Source: Palsa-504 sp963753225 | Lineage (GTDB): Bacteria > Actinomycetota > Actinomycetes > Streptosporangiales > Streptosporangiaceae | NCBI GenBank assembly: GCA_963753225.1 | Contig: CAVWBQ010000047.1 | Coordinates: 248,001 to 312,000 of the forward strand | Length of the DNA stretch: 64,000 nt | Reading direction: 5' to 3' | Shown: in pieces, positions 8,928 to 16,813 of the stretch | Position numbering within the stretch: the first letter of the stretch is position 1 | Layout of the letters: every line of letters starts with the position of its first letter | Program-made: the position numbers and the translations under genes | Notes under the pieces: model-generated | What the model was told of the DNA's origin: nothing | The model's database searches: none | What the model saw: the letters and a program-made list of their open reading frames with translations, nothing else

Positions 8928-8983
8928 CTGGGTCGATGGGCCGTTGGTCCTGCTCTTACCGGACCAACGGCCCATCGACCCAG
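8928..8983. repeat. perfect 23-bp hairpin element, copy 1
   Basis: Arms 8928-8950 and 8961-8983 are perfect reverse complements over 23 bp, separated by a 10-base loop. The outer part reads TGGGTCGATG...CATCGACCCA. A closely related element lies at 34008-34063, with right arms identical at 22 of 24 positions, so this is a dispersed palindromic repeat and not a lone terminator. Two 18-base direct repeats follow it at 8989-9024. The stretch 8717-8927 shows only C/P-rich sequence without a gene. Confidence 0.85.
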
Positions 8984-9140
8984 CGGCTATGCCCGCGTGA
9001 GCCGCGATGCCCGCGTGAGCCGTGGTGCGGAGGCAGCCAGCCCGCCCGTTCGGCTGGAAATGACCACAACCCAGCCTGAACCCGTCCTTCCCCGCCAGTC
9101 CTGCACAGCGCACCCGCACCAGCCCGGCCGGGGCGCGGGT

Positions 9141-9469
9141 GAGGTCTTCGCAGAACTTGATCGGGAGCATCTCGCCGCCGGCGTCGCCGTACTGAGCACG
9201 GGCGCGGCGGTAGACCTTCTCCACCGGGGCGCTCACCTCCACCGGCACCCCGGCCTGGCCGGCCAGGCCGACCGCGAGGTCGAGGTCCTTGCACGCCAGG
9301 GCCAGTGCGAACGAGTCGTCGCAGTCGCCGGCCTCGAGCACGGACAGCACATCGCGCTCGAGGAAGTTGCTCGCGCCGGGCTAGCCAGCAGGCAGCGGCG
9401 CAAGGTGGCCAGGTCTACGCCGGCCCGGGTACCGATGGTGAGCACCTCGGCCGTGGCCACCAGGTACGC
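9141..9469 (-). pseudogene. C-terminal remnant of a 3-hydroxyisobutyrate dehydrogenase-family gene
   Basis: In minus-strand frames the sequence reads AYLVATAEVLTIGTRAGVD, then after a one-base frame change near 9376 GASNFLERDVLSVLEAG, then DDSFALALACKDLDLAV and GVPVEVSAPVEKVYRRA, ending at PIKFCEDL. This matches the all-helical C-terminal domain of the 3-hydroxyisobutyrate/beta-hydroxyacid dehydrogenase family. The Rossmann NAD-binding half is missing. It is fused at its upstream end to the hutH fragment. It cannot encode a functional enzyme. Confidence 0.7.
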
Positions 9470-9658
9470 CTTGCGTTCGCCGACCCCCGTGGCCAGGCCG
9501 TAGACCGCCTCGCCGCCAGCGAGGACGTCCTGGACGATCGCGCGGGACCGGCGCATGGCGGCGATTGCCTCCGGCGCCAGCGCGACCGCCTCGCCGTGCC
9601 GGGCAGCCGCTACGACCTGCGTAACAGTCAGGTCACTTCCATTCAGCGCGATCGTCAT
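9470..9658 (-). pseudogene. hutH: N-terminal fragment of histidine ammonia-lyase
   Basis: From the ATG at 9658 about 63 residues resemble the histidine ammonia-lyase N-terminus: MTIALNGSDLTVTQVVAAAR, then EAVYGLATGVGER, the conserved segment before the active-site region. The catalytic Ala-Ser-Gly (MIO) core and all the rest, over 400 residues, are absent. The frame runs straight into a piece of an unrelated dehydrogenase. An in-frame ATG 15 bases upstream is an alternative start. With hutI downstream on the same strand, this was once a hutH-hutI arrangement. Confidence 0.7.
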
Positions 9659-9745
9659 AAATTGCCCACCCATCTATAACTGAGCTAGGCTCTGCCACCC
9701 GGGGGGCGTACCGCGTGTGGCGGCCCAGTATCAAGGAGGCCAGCG

Positions 9746-10702
9746 ATGGCTATGTTCCTTCTGAGGCGCCTCGGGCTGATGATTCTTACCTTGTGGCTTC
9801 TCAGCCTGATCGTATTCATCGCCTGCCAGATTCTCCCCGGTGACCCGGGGCGTGCCACCCTCGGCCCGTTCGCCACGCATGACGCCGTGCAGACTCTCGA
9901 TCACCAGCTCGGCGTGGACCGGCCGGTGCTGACCAGGTACCTGAGCTGGATCGGCGGCGTGGCACACGGCAATTTCGGCACCTCATATACGTACCGGACC
10001 GCGGTCGAGCCCTTCATTCGCGCGGCGCTGATCAATTCGGTCAAGCTGGCCGCGCTGGCGTTCGTGATCGTGGTACCGCTCGGCATCATCGGCGGCGTAA
10101 TCGCGGCGCTTTACGCCGGCCGCGCCGTGGACCGGGTTATTTCTGTTTCCGGACTTTCCCTCGCCGCCATGCCCGAGTTCGTGACCGGAATCGTACTTAT
10201 CGTGATATTCGGCGTGGAACTGAAAGTGCTGCCGGTGACCGCTTCGGCCGGGGCCGGCGCGGGAGACCTCAATCAGTTCCGGCATTTGATCCTGCCGGCC
10301 ATACCGCTCGTCCTGATCCTGTTCGGCTACATTGCCCGTATGGCTAGGGCGGGGACCATCGAGGCGCTGAACTCCGACTACGCCAGAACCGCGGTGCTGA
10401 AGGGCCTGCCCCAGACGACCGTGATCAGGCGGCATATCCTGCGGAACTCGCTGCTGCCGACGATCACGGTTATCGCCACCCAGACCGGGTACCTGATCGG
10501 CGGCCTGGTGGTGGTCGAGACCCTGTTCAACTACCAGGGCATCGGGAACCTTATCTTCAAGGCCGCGCAGGCCAAGGACTTCGCGATGCTGGAAGCGGGG
10601 GTGCTCGTCATCGGGGTGGTCTACGTGGTGGCCACGCTGGCCGCCGACCTGCTGCTGATCGCGCTCAACCCGCGGCTGAGGACGGGGGTGAGCAGTGACT
10701 GA
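9746..10702 (+). CDS. peptide/nickel-type ABC transporter permease (DppB-like)
   Basis: A 318-residue inner-membrane permease with six predicted helices, opening with the DppB-type helix and motif LILTLWLLSLIVFIACQILPGDPG. The cytoplasmic EAA loop is at about residue 205-225 (RAGTIEALNSDYARTAVLKG), which contacts the ATPase. A strong AAGGAGG ribosome site lies at 9733-9739. It is the first gene of a four-gene operon, and overlaps the next gene by eight bases. Confidence 0.9.
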   Translation: MAMFLLRRLGLMILTLWLLSLIVFIACQILPGDPGRATLGPFATHDAVQTLDHQLGVDRPVLTRYLSWIGGVAHGNFGTSYTYRTAVEPFIRAALINSVKLAALAFVIVVPLGIIGGVIAALYAGRAVDRVISVSGLSLAAMPEFVTGIVLIVIFGVELKVLPVTASAGAGAGDLNQFRHLILPAIPLVLILFGYIARMARAGTIEALNSDYARTAVLKGLPQTTVIRRHILRNSLLPTITVIATQTGYLIGGLVVVETLFNYQGIGNLIFKAAQAKDFAMLEAGVLVIGVVYVVATLAADLLLIALNPRLRTGVSSD

Positions 10703-11624
10703 CATCAGCGCCGACCCGGGCGGCGGGGCTCCGCTGGAACCGCTGGGACCGATCGGGCACGCGGGGACCGCGGTCGCGCTGGCGGTCACGACTCAGCGAG
10801 GGCAAACGGCCCGGTGGAGGCTGCTACTGCGCCGTCCCACCTTCCTCGTCGGCGCTGGCATCGTCCTGTTCTGGGTGGTGTGCGCAATCTTCGGGAAGTC
10901 TTTCGCGCCGTACAATCCGCTCGCGCAGAACCTGCTGGCCAACAACGCCGGGCCCTCGGGAGCGCACTGGTTCGGCACCGACCAGCTCGGCCGGGACGTG
11001 TTGTCCCGGGTCATCGTCGGCGCCCGGGACATCCTGATCATCACCCCGCTGGCTACCATCCTCGGCACGATCCTGGGCACCGCGCTCGGCCTGGCCATGG
11101 GTTACCTCGGCGGCACCTTCGACCTGATCGCCGGGCGGCTCGTGGAGGCCTTCCTCGCGCTTCCCTTCGTGATCATCGCATTCCTGTTCATCGTCGCCCT
11201 CGGCCCCTCGCCGCGGTCGGTCATCATCGTCATCGGTCTCGTCTTCACGCCGCTCATCGCGCGGACGGTGCGGGCCGCGGTGCTGGCCGAGCGACATCTG
11301 GACTACCTGTCCTCAGCCCGGCTGCTCGGCGAGGGCCCGGCCCGGATCATGTTCGGCGAGATCCTGCCCAATGTCATGCCCGCGATCCTGGTCGAGTTCA
11401 CCGTACGGCTCGGGTACGCGGTGTTCGCGGTGGCCACGCTGTCCTTCCTCGGCTTCGGCGTGCAGCCGCCGACACCGGACTGGGGCGCGGACATCGCGGC
11501 CAACTACAGTGGCCTGCTCGCGGGCTACTGGTGGCAGGTGCTGTTCCCGGCGCTCGCCATCGCCTCGCTGGTGACCGCGGTCAACCTGATCACGGATTCG
11601 ATCGAGCAGGTGCTGAACGCATGA
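10695..11624 (+). CDS. peptide/nickel-type ABC transporter permease (DppC-like)
   Basis: A 309-residue permease with a Gly/Pro-rich cytoplasmic N-terminus of about 40 residues, the DppC-type N-terminal helix, the signature HWFGTDQLGRDVLSRVI-like segment typical of OppC/DppC, and the EAA loop near LSSARLLGEGPARIMFGEIL. It pairs with the preceding permease to form the membrane channel. The GTG start overlaps the upstream gene, and the stop overlaps the ATG of the ATPase gene (ATGA). Confidence 0.9.
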   Translation: MTDISADPGGGAPLEPLGPIGHAGTAVALAVTTQRGQTARWRLLLRRPTFLVGAGIVLFWVVCAIFGKSFAPYNPLAQNLLANNAGPSGAHWFGTDQLGRDVLSRVIVGARDILIITPLATILGTILGTALGLAMGYLGGTFDLIAGRLVEAFLALPFVIIAFLFIVALGPSPRSVIIVIGLVFTPLIARTVRAAVLAERHLDYLSSARLLGEGPARIMFGEILPNVMPAILVEFTVRLGYAVFAVATLSFLGFGVQPPTPDWGADIAANYSGLLAGYWWQVLFPALAIASLVTAVNLITDSIEQVLNA

Positions 11625-13696
11625 GCAAGCTTTCGGCCGAGATGGCGGGCCAGATCCCGGGGGCGGGCGGAGAGGACCCGGCACTTGTCGTCTCGCACAT
11701 GGACGTCACCTACAAGGTGCGGGACGAGAACCGCCTCGCGCTGCGGGACGTGTCGTTCACCATCGCCAGGGGCGAATCGTACGGGCTGGTGGGCGAGTCG
11801 GGTTCGGGCAAGTCCACGGTGGCGCTGGCGCTGGTCAGGTACCTCCCCCGCAACGGCCGGGTGAGCGCAGGGACGATCCGCATCAACGGGCAGGACCCGC
11901 TGGCGATGGGCAAGACGCAGCTGCGGGAGCTGCGCGCCCGCACGGTCTCGATGGTCTACCAGGAGCCCGGGCGGGCGCTGAACCCGTCCATCCGGGTCGG
12001 ACGGCAGATCGCCGAGGTGTTCGAAGTGGCCGGCCAGTCCTCGGGCGAGGCCACGGCGTCGGCCCAGGACATGCTGCGCAAGGTGCAGATCTCCGATCCT
12101 GGCCGGGTGATGCGCCGGTATCCGCACGAGCTGTCCGGCGGCATGGCACAGCGGGCACTGATCGCGATGGCGCTGGCCGTCTCGCCGTCGCTGCTGATCC
12201 TGGACGAGCCGACCACGGCGCTGGACGCCACCGTGGAGGCCGAGGTGCTCGACCTGGTCGCGGCGCTGCGCCAGGAGTTCGACACCTCGGTCCTGTTCAT
12301 CAGCCACAACCTGGCCGTGATCGCCAAGATGTGCAACCGGGTCGGGGTGCTCTACGCGGGCGAACTGGTCGAGGAGGGCCCCGCCCGCCAGGTCTTCGAC
12401 GACCCGCGGCACCCGTACACGGTCGGGCTGCTGCGCTGCATCCCGCGGCGCGGGCAGCGCAAGGACCGCGACCGGCTCGACACTATCCCCGGCTTCCTGC
12501 CCCCGCCTGGCCACGCCCTGAAGGGCTGCGTGTTCGCGCCGCGGTGCGCCCTCGCGCAGGACCGCTGCCGGTCCGAGGCGCCGCCGTTCTTCGACGTCGG
12601 CGAGCTGCGCACGGCGCGCTGCTTCTACCACCAGCAGGCGCCCGAGCTGCCCCGGGCCACCCCGTCGTCGGTGCCGGCGCTGGCCGGCGACGGGCCCGGT
12701 GGCCCGATCGTGGCGGTGGAGAAGCTGGCAAAGACCTTCTCCGGCGGCATCCAGGCGCTGGCCGGGGTGGACCTGTCCGTGCTCCGGGGCGAGACACTCG
12801 GCTTGGTCGGCGAGTCGGGCAGCGGCAAGACGACGCTGGCCCGGGTCCTGCTCGGGCTGACCGCGCCGGACCAGGGCTCGGTTGTCACCCTGGAGGGCAA
12901 GCCGCTGAGCCCGGAGGCGCGGCGGCGGCCGCGGGAGACCCTGCGCGCACTGCAGATCGTGTTCCAGAACCCCGACTCGGCGCTGAACCGGCGGCACTCG
13001 GTGCGCAGCCTGATCAGCCGCCCGCTGACCCGGCTGGCCGGGCTGTCCGGGACGGCGCTGCGGGACCGGCTGGCCGAGCTGATCACCTCGGTCCGGCTGG
13101 AGGACCGCCACCTGGCGCTGCGCCCCGGCCAGCTGTCCGGCGGCCTGAAGCAGCGGGTCGCGATCGCGCGCGCCTTCGGCGCCCGGCCCGACGTGGTGGT
13201 CTGCGACGAGCCGACGTCGGCGCTCGACGTGTCGGTGCAGGCGGCCATCCTCAACCTGCTGGCCGACCTGCAGCAGCAAGAGCACGCCACATACCTGTTC
13301 ATCTCGCACGACCTGGGCCTGGTCAGGTACCTGTCCGACCGGATCGTCGTGCTGTACCTCGGGCGGGTGATGGAGGTCGGCCCGGCGGAGACCGTGTTCG
13401 CAGGACCGCACCACCCGTACACCGAGGCCCTGTTCTCGGCCGTGCCGTCGCTGGACGGCCAGCGTCCCGACCGGATCAAGCTACAGGGCGAGATCCCGTC
13501 CGCGGCCGATCCGCCCGGTGGCTGCGTGTTCCACACCCGCTGTCCGCGCAGGCTGTCCACCGGGATCTGCGAATCCACCGAACCCCCCTTGCTCGAAGGC
13601 GAGCCGGGTCACCAGATCCGCTGTCACATCCCGCTGAACGAACTGCGCACCATCCAGCTGAGTGAATCCGCCCCATCCCAGGGAGGCTCCCAATGA
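11621..13696 (+). CDS. fused double ATPase of a peptide ABC importer (DppD-DppF in one chain)
   Basis: A 691-residue protein with two complete ABC ATPase domains. The first (about residues 20-330) has Walker A GESGSGKST, signature ELSGGMAQRA, Walker B LLILDEPTTALD and an oligopeptide-transporter C-terminal segment with a Cys-rich motif (GCVFAPRCALAQDRC). The second (about 350-670) has GESGSGKTT, LSGGLKQRV, CDEPTSALD and its own GCVFHTRCP motif. Most Dpp/Opp systems use two genes; fusion occurs in a minority (YejF-like). It would energise uptake of peptides or similar solutes. ATGA overlaps join it to both neighbours. Confidence 0.92.
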   Translation: MSKLSAEMAGQIPGAGGEDPALVVSHMDVTYKVRDENRLALRDVSFTIARGESYGLVGESGSGKSTVALALVRYLPRNGRVSAGTIRINGQDPLAMGKTQLRELRARTVSMVYQEPGRALNPSIRVGRQIAEVFEVAGQSSGEATASAQDMLRKVQISDPGRVMRRYPHELSGGMAQRALIAMALAVSPSLLILDEPTTALDATVEAEVLDLVAALRQEFDTSVLFISHNLAVIAKMCNRVGVLYAGELVEEGPARQVFDDPRHPYTVGLLRCIPRRGQRKDRDRLDTIPGFLPPPGHALKGCVFAPRCALAQDRCRSEAPPFFDVGELRTARCFYHQQAPELPRATPSSVPALAGDGPGGPIVAVEKLAKTFSGGIQALAGVDLSVLRGETLGLVGESGSGKTTLARVLLGLTAPDQGSVVTLEGKPLSPEARRRPRETLRALQIVFQNPDSALNRRHSVRSLISRPLTRLAGLSGTALRDRLAELITSVRLEDRHLALRPGQLSGGLKQRVAIARAFGARPDVVVCDEPTSALDVSVQAAILNLLADLQQQEHATYLFISHDLGLVRYLSDRIVVLYLGRVMEVGPAETVFAGPHHPYTEALFSAVPSLDGQRPDRIKLQGEIPSAADPPGGCVFHTRCPRRLSTGICESTEPPLLEGEPGHQIRCHIPLNELRTIQLSESAPSQGGSQ

Positions 13697-15396
13697 CCAG
13701 GAATATCGATCACAACCGCCTCGGGCGCCTCCGCGAGGGCCAGGGCGAGATCGCTAACCACATCATCGACGAGTTCGCCGCCGGGCGGCTGACCCGTCGC
13801 GACTTCATCCGCCGCGGCACCGTCGTCGGGATTTCCGTGCCGCTGCTCGGCTCGATCCTCGCCGCCTGCGGCAGCAGCGGGTCGAGCTCGTCTCCGTCCG
13901 GCGGGTCCTCCTCGGCCTCGGGCCAGGCCGGTGCGGTGATCAAGGCTGGCATCGTCACGCCCACCGGGGCCATCAACCCGGTCACCGTGGCCGACCAGGG
14001 CGGCCTGGACATGCTGGCGCAGACCGGCGAGTACCTGTGCCTGTCCACCCAGACGCTGACCCTGAAGCCGGTGCTGGCTACTAGCTGGACGCCGAACAGC
14101 ACGGCCGACGTGTGGACGTTCAAGATCCGCCAGGGCGTCAAGTTCCACAACGGCCAGGCGCTGACCGCCGACGACGTGGTGTACACCTACCAGCTGCACA
14201 CCAACCCCAAGGGCGGGTCGAACGCGCTGTCCGCCTTCGGCGGCGTGCTCCTCCCGGCCGGCGTGAAGAAGGTCGACGACTTCACGGTGGCGTTCCACCT
14301 CAGCGCCCCGAACGGCAACTTCCCGTACCTGACCTCGTCCGACAACTACAACACGATCATCTTGCCGAAGGGCTACAACCCGGCCAAGTGGGAGACCACG
14401 TTCATCGGCACCGGCCCGTTCAAGCTCGGCTCGTACACGCCGAAGTCCGGGGCCACGTTTACCCGCAACGCGAGTTACTGGGGCACGAAGGCGCTGCCGT
14501 CGCAGACCGTGTTCACCTTCTACGACACCCAGAACCCGTCGATCCTGGCCCTGACCGGCGGGACGATCAACGTGGTCGGGCAGTTCGCGGTGTCCGGCGC
14601 GCAGGAACTGCTGACCGGCAACTACAACATCATCAAGCTGAAGTCCAGCGCGCACCGCCAGCTGTCCATGCGCAACGACAAGGCCCCGTTCACCGACCCG
14701 CGGGTCCGGCAGGCGATCGCGCTCACGCTCGACCGGACCGCGATCGTCAAGGCGCTGTTCCAGGGCTACGCCGACCTGGGCAACGACAGCCCGTTCGCGC
14801 CCGTCTTCCCGTCCACCAACACCAGCGTGCCTCAGCGGGCGCTGGATGTCGCCAAGGCCAAGTCGCTGCTCGCCGCGGCCGGCCACGGCTCGGGCTTCAG
14901 CACCCAGCTGGTCACCGAGAACTTCGTCGAGATCCCCCAGTACGCGCAGATCATCGCCCAGTCGGCCAAGGCGATCGGGGTCAACATCAGCCTGAAGGTG
15001 GAGAGCTCGAGCCAGTACTACGGCAAGGCCACCTTCGGGAACTCCGACTGGCTGGACGCCACCATGAGCCTGGTCGACTACGGGCACCGGAGCGTGCCGA
15101 ACGTGTTCCTGACCTCGCCGCTCGAGACGTACAACGCCAAGACGGGGACCGGCACGTGGAACGCCGCCCACTTCGCCAACTCGCAGTACGACAAGCTGGT
15201 AGCGCAGTACATCGCCGCCTCGGACGTGGGCACGCAGAAAACCATCGCCGGGCAGATCGAGACGCTGCTGCTGGCGCAGACCCCGATCATCTTCGGATAC
15301 TTCTACAATTACCTGACGGCGACGACGAAGGGCGTGACCGGGGTTTACCCGACCGCGATCGGGCACCTGTTCCTGTACAACGCCGCGAAGAGCTAG
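13693..15396 (+). CDS. peptide-binding lipoprotein of ABC importer (SBP family 5)
   Basis: A 567-residue extracytoplasmic solute-binding protein. The N-terminus has a twin-arginine motif (TRRDFIRRG, residues 34-42), a hydrophobic stretch and a lipobox LAAC with Cys59, so it is probably a Tat-exported lipoprotein. A Ser/Gly linker follows. The family-5 fold is seen in LATSWTPN, VWTFKIRQGVKFHNGQ and DPRVRQAIALTLDR. It delivers ligand to the two permeases encoded upstream. Substrate cannot be read; peptides are the default for this family. A strong terminator follows. Confidence 0.92.
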   Translation: MTRNIDHNRLGRLREGQGEIANHIIDEFAAGRLTRRDFIRRGTVVGISVPLLGSILAACGSSGSSSSPSGGSSSASGQAGAVIKAGIVTPTGAINPVTVADQGGLDMLAQTGEYLCLSTQTLTLKPVLATSWTPNSTADVWTFKIRQGVKFHNGQALTADDVVYTYQLHTNPKGGSNALSAFGGVLLPAGVKKVDDFTVAFHLSAPNGNFPYLTSSDNYNTIILPKGYNPAKWETTFIGTGPFKLGSYTPKSGATFTRNASYWGTKALPSQTVFTFYDTQNPSILALTGGTINVVGQFAVSGAQELLTGNYNIIKLKSSAHRQLSMRNDKAPFTDPRVRQAIALTLDRTAIVKALFQGYADLGNDSPFAPVFPSTNTSVPQRALDVAKAKSLLAAAGHGSGFSTQLVTENFVEIPQYAQIIAQSAKAIGVNISLKVESSSQYYGKATFGNSDWLDATMSLVDYGHRSVPNVFLTSPLETYNAKTGTGTWNAAHFANSQYDKLVAQYIAASDVGTQKTIAGQIETLLLAQTPIIFGYFYNYLTATTKGVTGVYPTAIGHLFLYNAAKS

Positions 15397-15405
15397 GGCC
15401 GCTCC

Positions 15406-15444
15406 GGGCTAGCGCACTCCGGGGTCGCTGGAGTGCGCTAGCCC
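15406..15444 (+). terminator. hairpin terminator of the ABC importer operon
   Basis: Arms 15406-15420 and 15430-15444 form a perfect 15-bp stem (GGGCTAGCGCACTCC) with a 9-base loop, directly after the substrate-binding protein gene. The next gene begins only 9 bases later, so the hairpin may also lie in that gene's leader. Confidence 0.8.
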
Positions 15445-15453
15445 AGAGAGGTT

Positions 15454-16194
15454 ATGCAGCCGATGGCTACCGAGAACCGTGCCAGGGCCGACACGCACGG
15501 ACACGATCACGGGCATCACCACCGGGACGTGTCCGGCGGGTGGCTGCGGCCGGCCGTGTTCGGCGCCATGGACGGGCTAGTCACCAACGTGTCGCTGATC
15601 GCCGGGGTGGGCGGCGGCGGCGGGAGCGCGCACACCATCGTGCTCACCGGCCTGGCGGGCCTGGCCGCGGGCGCCTGCTCGATGGCGGCCGGGGAGTACG
15701 TGTCGGTCTCCTCGCAGAACGAGCTCGTCCAGGCCGAGGTGAACAAGGAACGGCTCGAGCTGGAGAACAACCCCGTCTTCGAGCAGGCCGAGCTGGCCAC
15801 CATGCTCAGGGCCCGCGGCGTCAGCGCGGCCACCGCGCGGCAGGCCGCCGCGGAGATCTCGGCGTTCCCGGACAAGGCGCTGGCCGTGCACGCGCTGGAG
15901 GAGCTAGGGGTGGATCCAGGCGAGCTGCCCTCGCCGGTGGTGGCGGCGGGCGCGTCGATGGCGTCGTTCGCGGTCGGCGCGGTCATCCCGCTCCTGCCGT
16001 ACCTGTTCGGCCTGCAGCTGCTGGCCGTCTCGCTCGGGCTCGGCGCCGTCGCCGCGATCGGCGGCGGCGGCGTGGTGGCCAGGCTGACCGACCGGCCGTT
16101 CTGGCGGGGCGCCGTCCGGCAGCTGCTCCTGGGCGCCTGCGCCGTCGCGATCACCTACCTGATCGGGGTGGGCGTCGGTCACGCGGCCTCCTGA
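15454..16194 (+). CDS. VIT1/CCC1-family membrane transporter
   Basis: A 246-residue protein. The N-terminus is His-rich (HGHDHGHHH), a plausible metal-binding segment. The VIT1 signature follows: FGAMDGLVTNVSLIAGVGG in helix 1, and GLAAGACSMAAGEYVSVSSQ in helix 2. A soluble charged stretch (about 90-150) precedes three C-terminal helices. The family moves Fe(II) or Mn(II); in bacteria the role is metal efflux or storage. An ATG 12 bases further downstream is an alternative start. The 3' end overlaps the convergent membrane-protein gene by 291 bases. Confidence 0.83.
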   Translation: MQPMATENRARADTHGHDHGHHHRDVSGGWLRPAVFGAMDGLVTNVSLIAGVGGGGGSAHTIVLTGLAGLAAGACSMAAGEYVSVSSQNELVQAEVNKERLELENNPVFEQAELATMLRARGVSAATARQAAAEISAFPDKALAVHALEELGVDPGELPSPVVAAGASMASFAVGAVIPLLPYLFGLQLLAVSLGLGAVAAIGGGGVVARLTDRPFWRGAVRQLLLGACAVAITYLIGVGVGHAAS

Positions 16195-16812
16195 GCCGCC
16201 TGAGCCCTGGCGTCGCTGTCTGCGGGCCAGGATGAGAGCTGTGGCCGCGGCGGCAGTGAGCATCGCGATCAGGTGCCCGACCGCGGCGACGTCGAGCTGA
16301 CTCAGGCCGGCGAAGATCTGCCCAGGGAACACCAGCAGCACGAGATCGACGGCGGCCAGCATGCGCGCGAGCCAGGTGCCGCAGGCTAGCGCGATCACGA
16401 TGGCGGACAGCACTACGTAGGACGCGCCCACGTCGGTGATGTGCCGGTTCGCGGCGGAGAGCTGGCCGACGTCGATCCGGTAGGCCTCGATGCCCTCGCT
16501 AACCAGGGATCCGACCACGTGCCCGGCCAGGCAGACCAGCGCCGTCCCGGCGTTGCCGAGGGCCCGGTTCGCGCCGAAGACGGCCAGCCCGATCAGCACC
16601 GGCCAGGCCGCGAAGAACCCGGGCGTGACGAAGGCCGAGACCAGCAGCGGGCCGGCCTCGTGCTCCAGGTTGGCCACGTTCGTGCTGGCCCAGGCGATCA
16701 GCCGGGCCTGGGCGTGCGGATCCAGCAGGGTGTAGGCGAGCTCGACGGCGAGGAAGCAGCCCAGGTACGCCACGGCGAAGCCGTACCTGCGCAGCAGAAC
16801 CGGCACCGCCAT
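15904..16812 (-). CDS. rhomboid-like multi-pass membrane protein
   Basis: About 302 residues from the ATG at 16812, one base after the amidohydrolase stop; a GTG at 16845 would add 11 residues. Residues 1-210 are a six-helix membrane domain with SAANRHITDVGASYVVLSA, similar to actinobacterial rhomboid-like (Rhomboid_2) proteins. I do not see the classical GxSG catalytic serine motif. The last ~95 residues are hydrophilic and lie antisense to the VIT1 gene, so the real end may be earlier if a frameshift or stop has been missed. Probably transcribed with the upstream amidohydrolase. Confidence 0.65.
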   Translation of the reverse strand: MAVPVLLRRYGFAVAYLGCFLAVELAYTLLDPHAQARLIAWASTNVANLEHEAGPLLVSAFVTPGFFAAWPVLIGLAVFGANRALGNAGTALVCLAGHVVGSLVSEGIEAYRIDVGQLSAANRHITDVGASYVVLSAIVIALACGTWLARMLAAVDLVLLVFPGQIFAGLSQLDVAAVGHLIAMLTAAAATALILARRQRRQGSGGSGGRVTDAHPDQVGDRDGAGAQEQLPDGAPPERPVGQPGHHAAAADRGDGAEPERDGQQLQAEQVRQERDDRADRERRHRRARRHHRRGQLAWIHP

Positions 16813-16813
16813 G

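Noticed and set aside
9233..9673. A single 146-residue gene in this frame
   Set aside because: Only its first ~95 residues match known families, the first two thirds of them histidine ammonia-lyase and the rest a dehydrogenase. After 9376 the homologous sequence moves to another frame, so it is a chimeric remnant.
13624..15366. A 580-codon open frame on the minus strand opposite the substrate-binding protein
   Set aside because: Antisense shadow of a clear lipoprotein gene; its translation is Arg/Gly/Val-rich without any fold signature.
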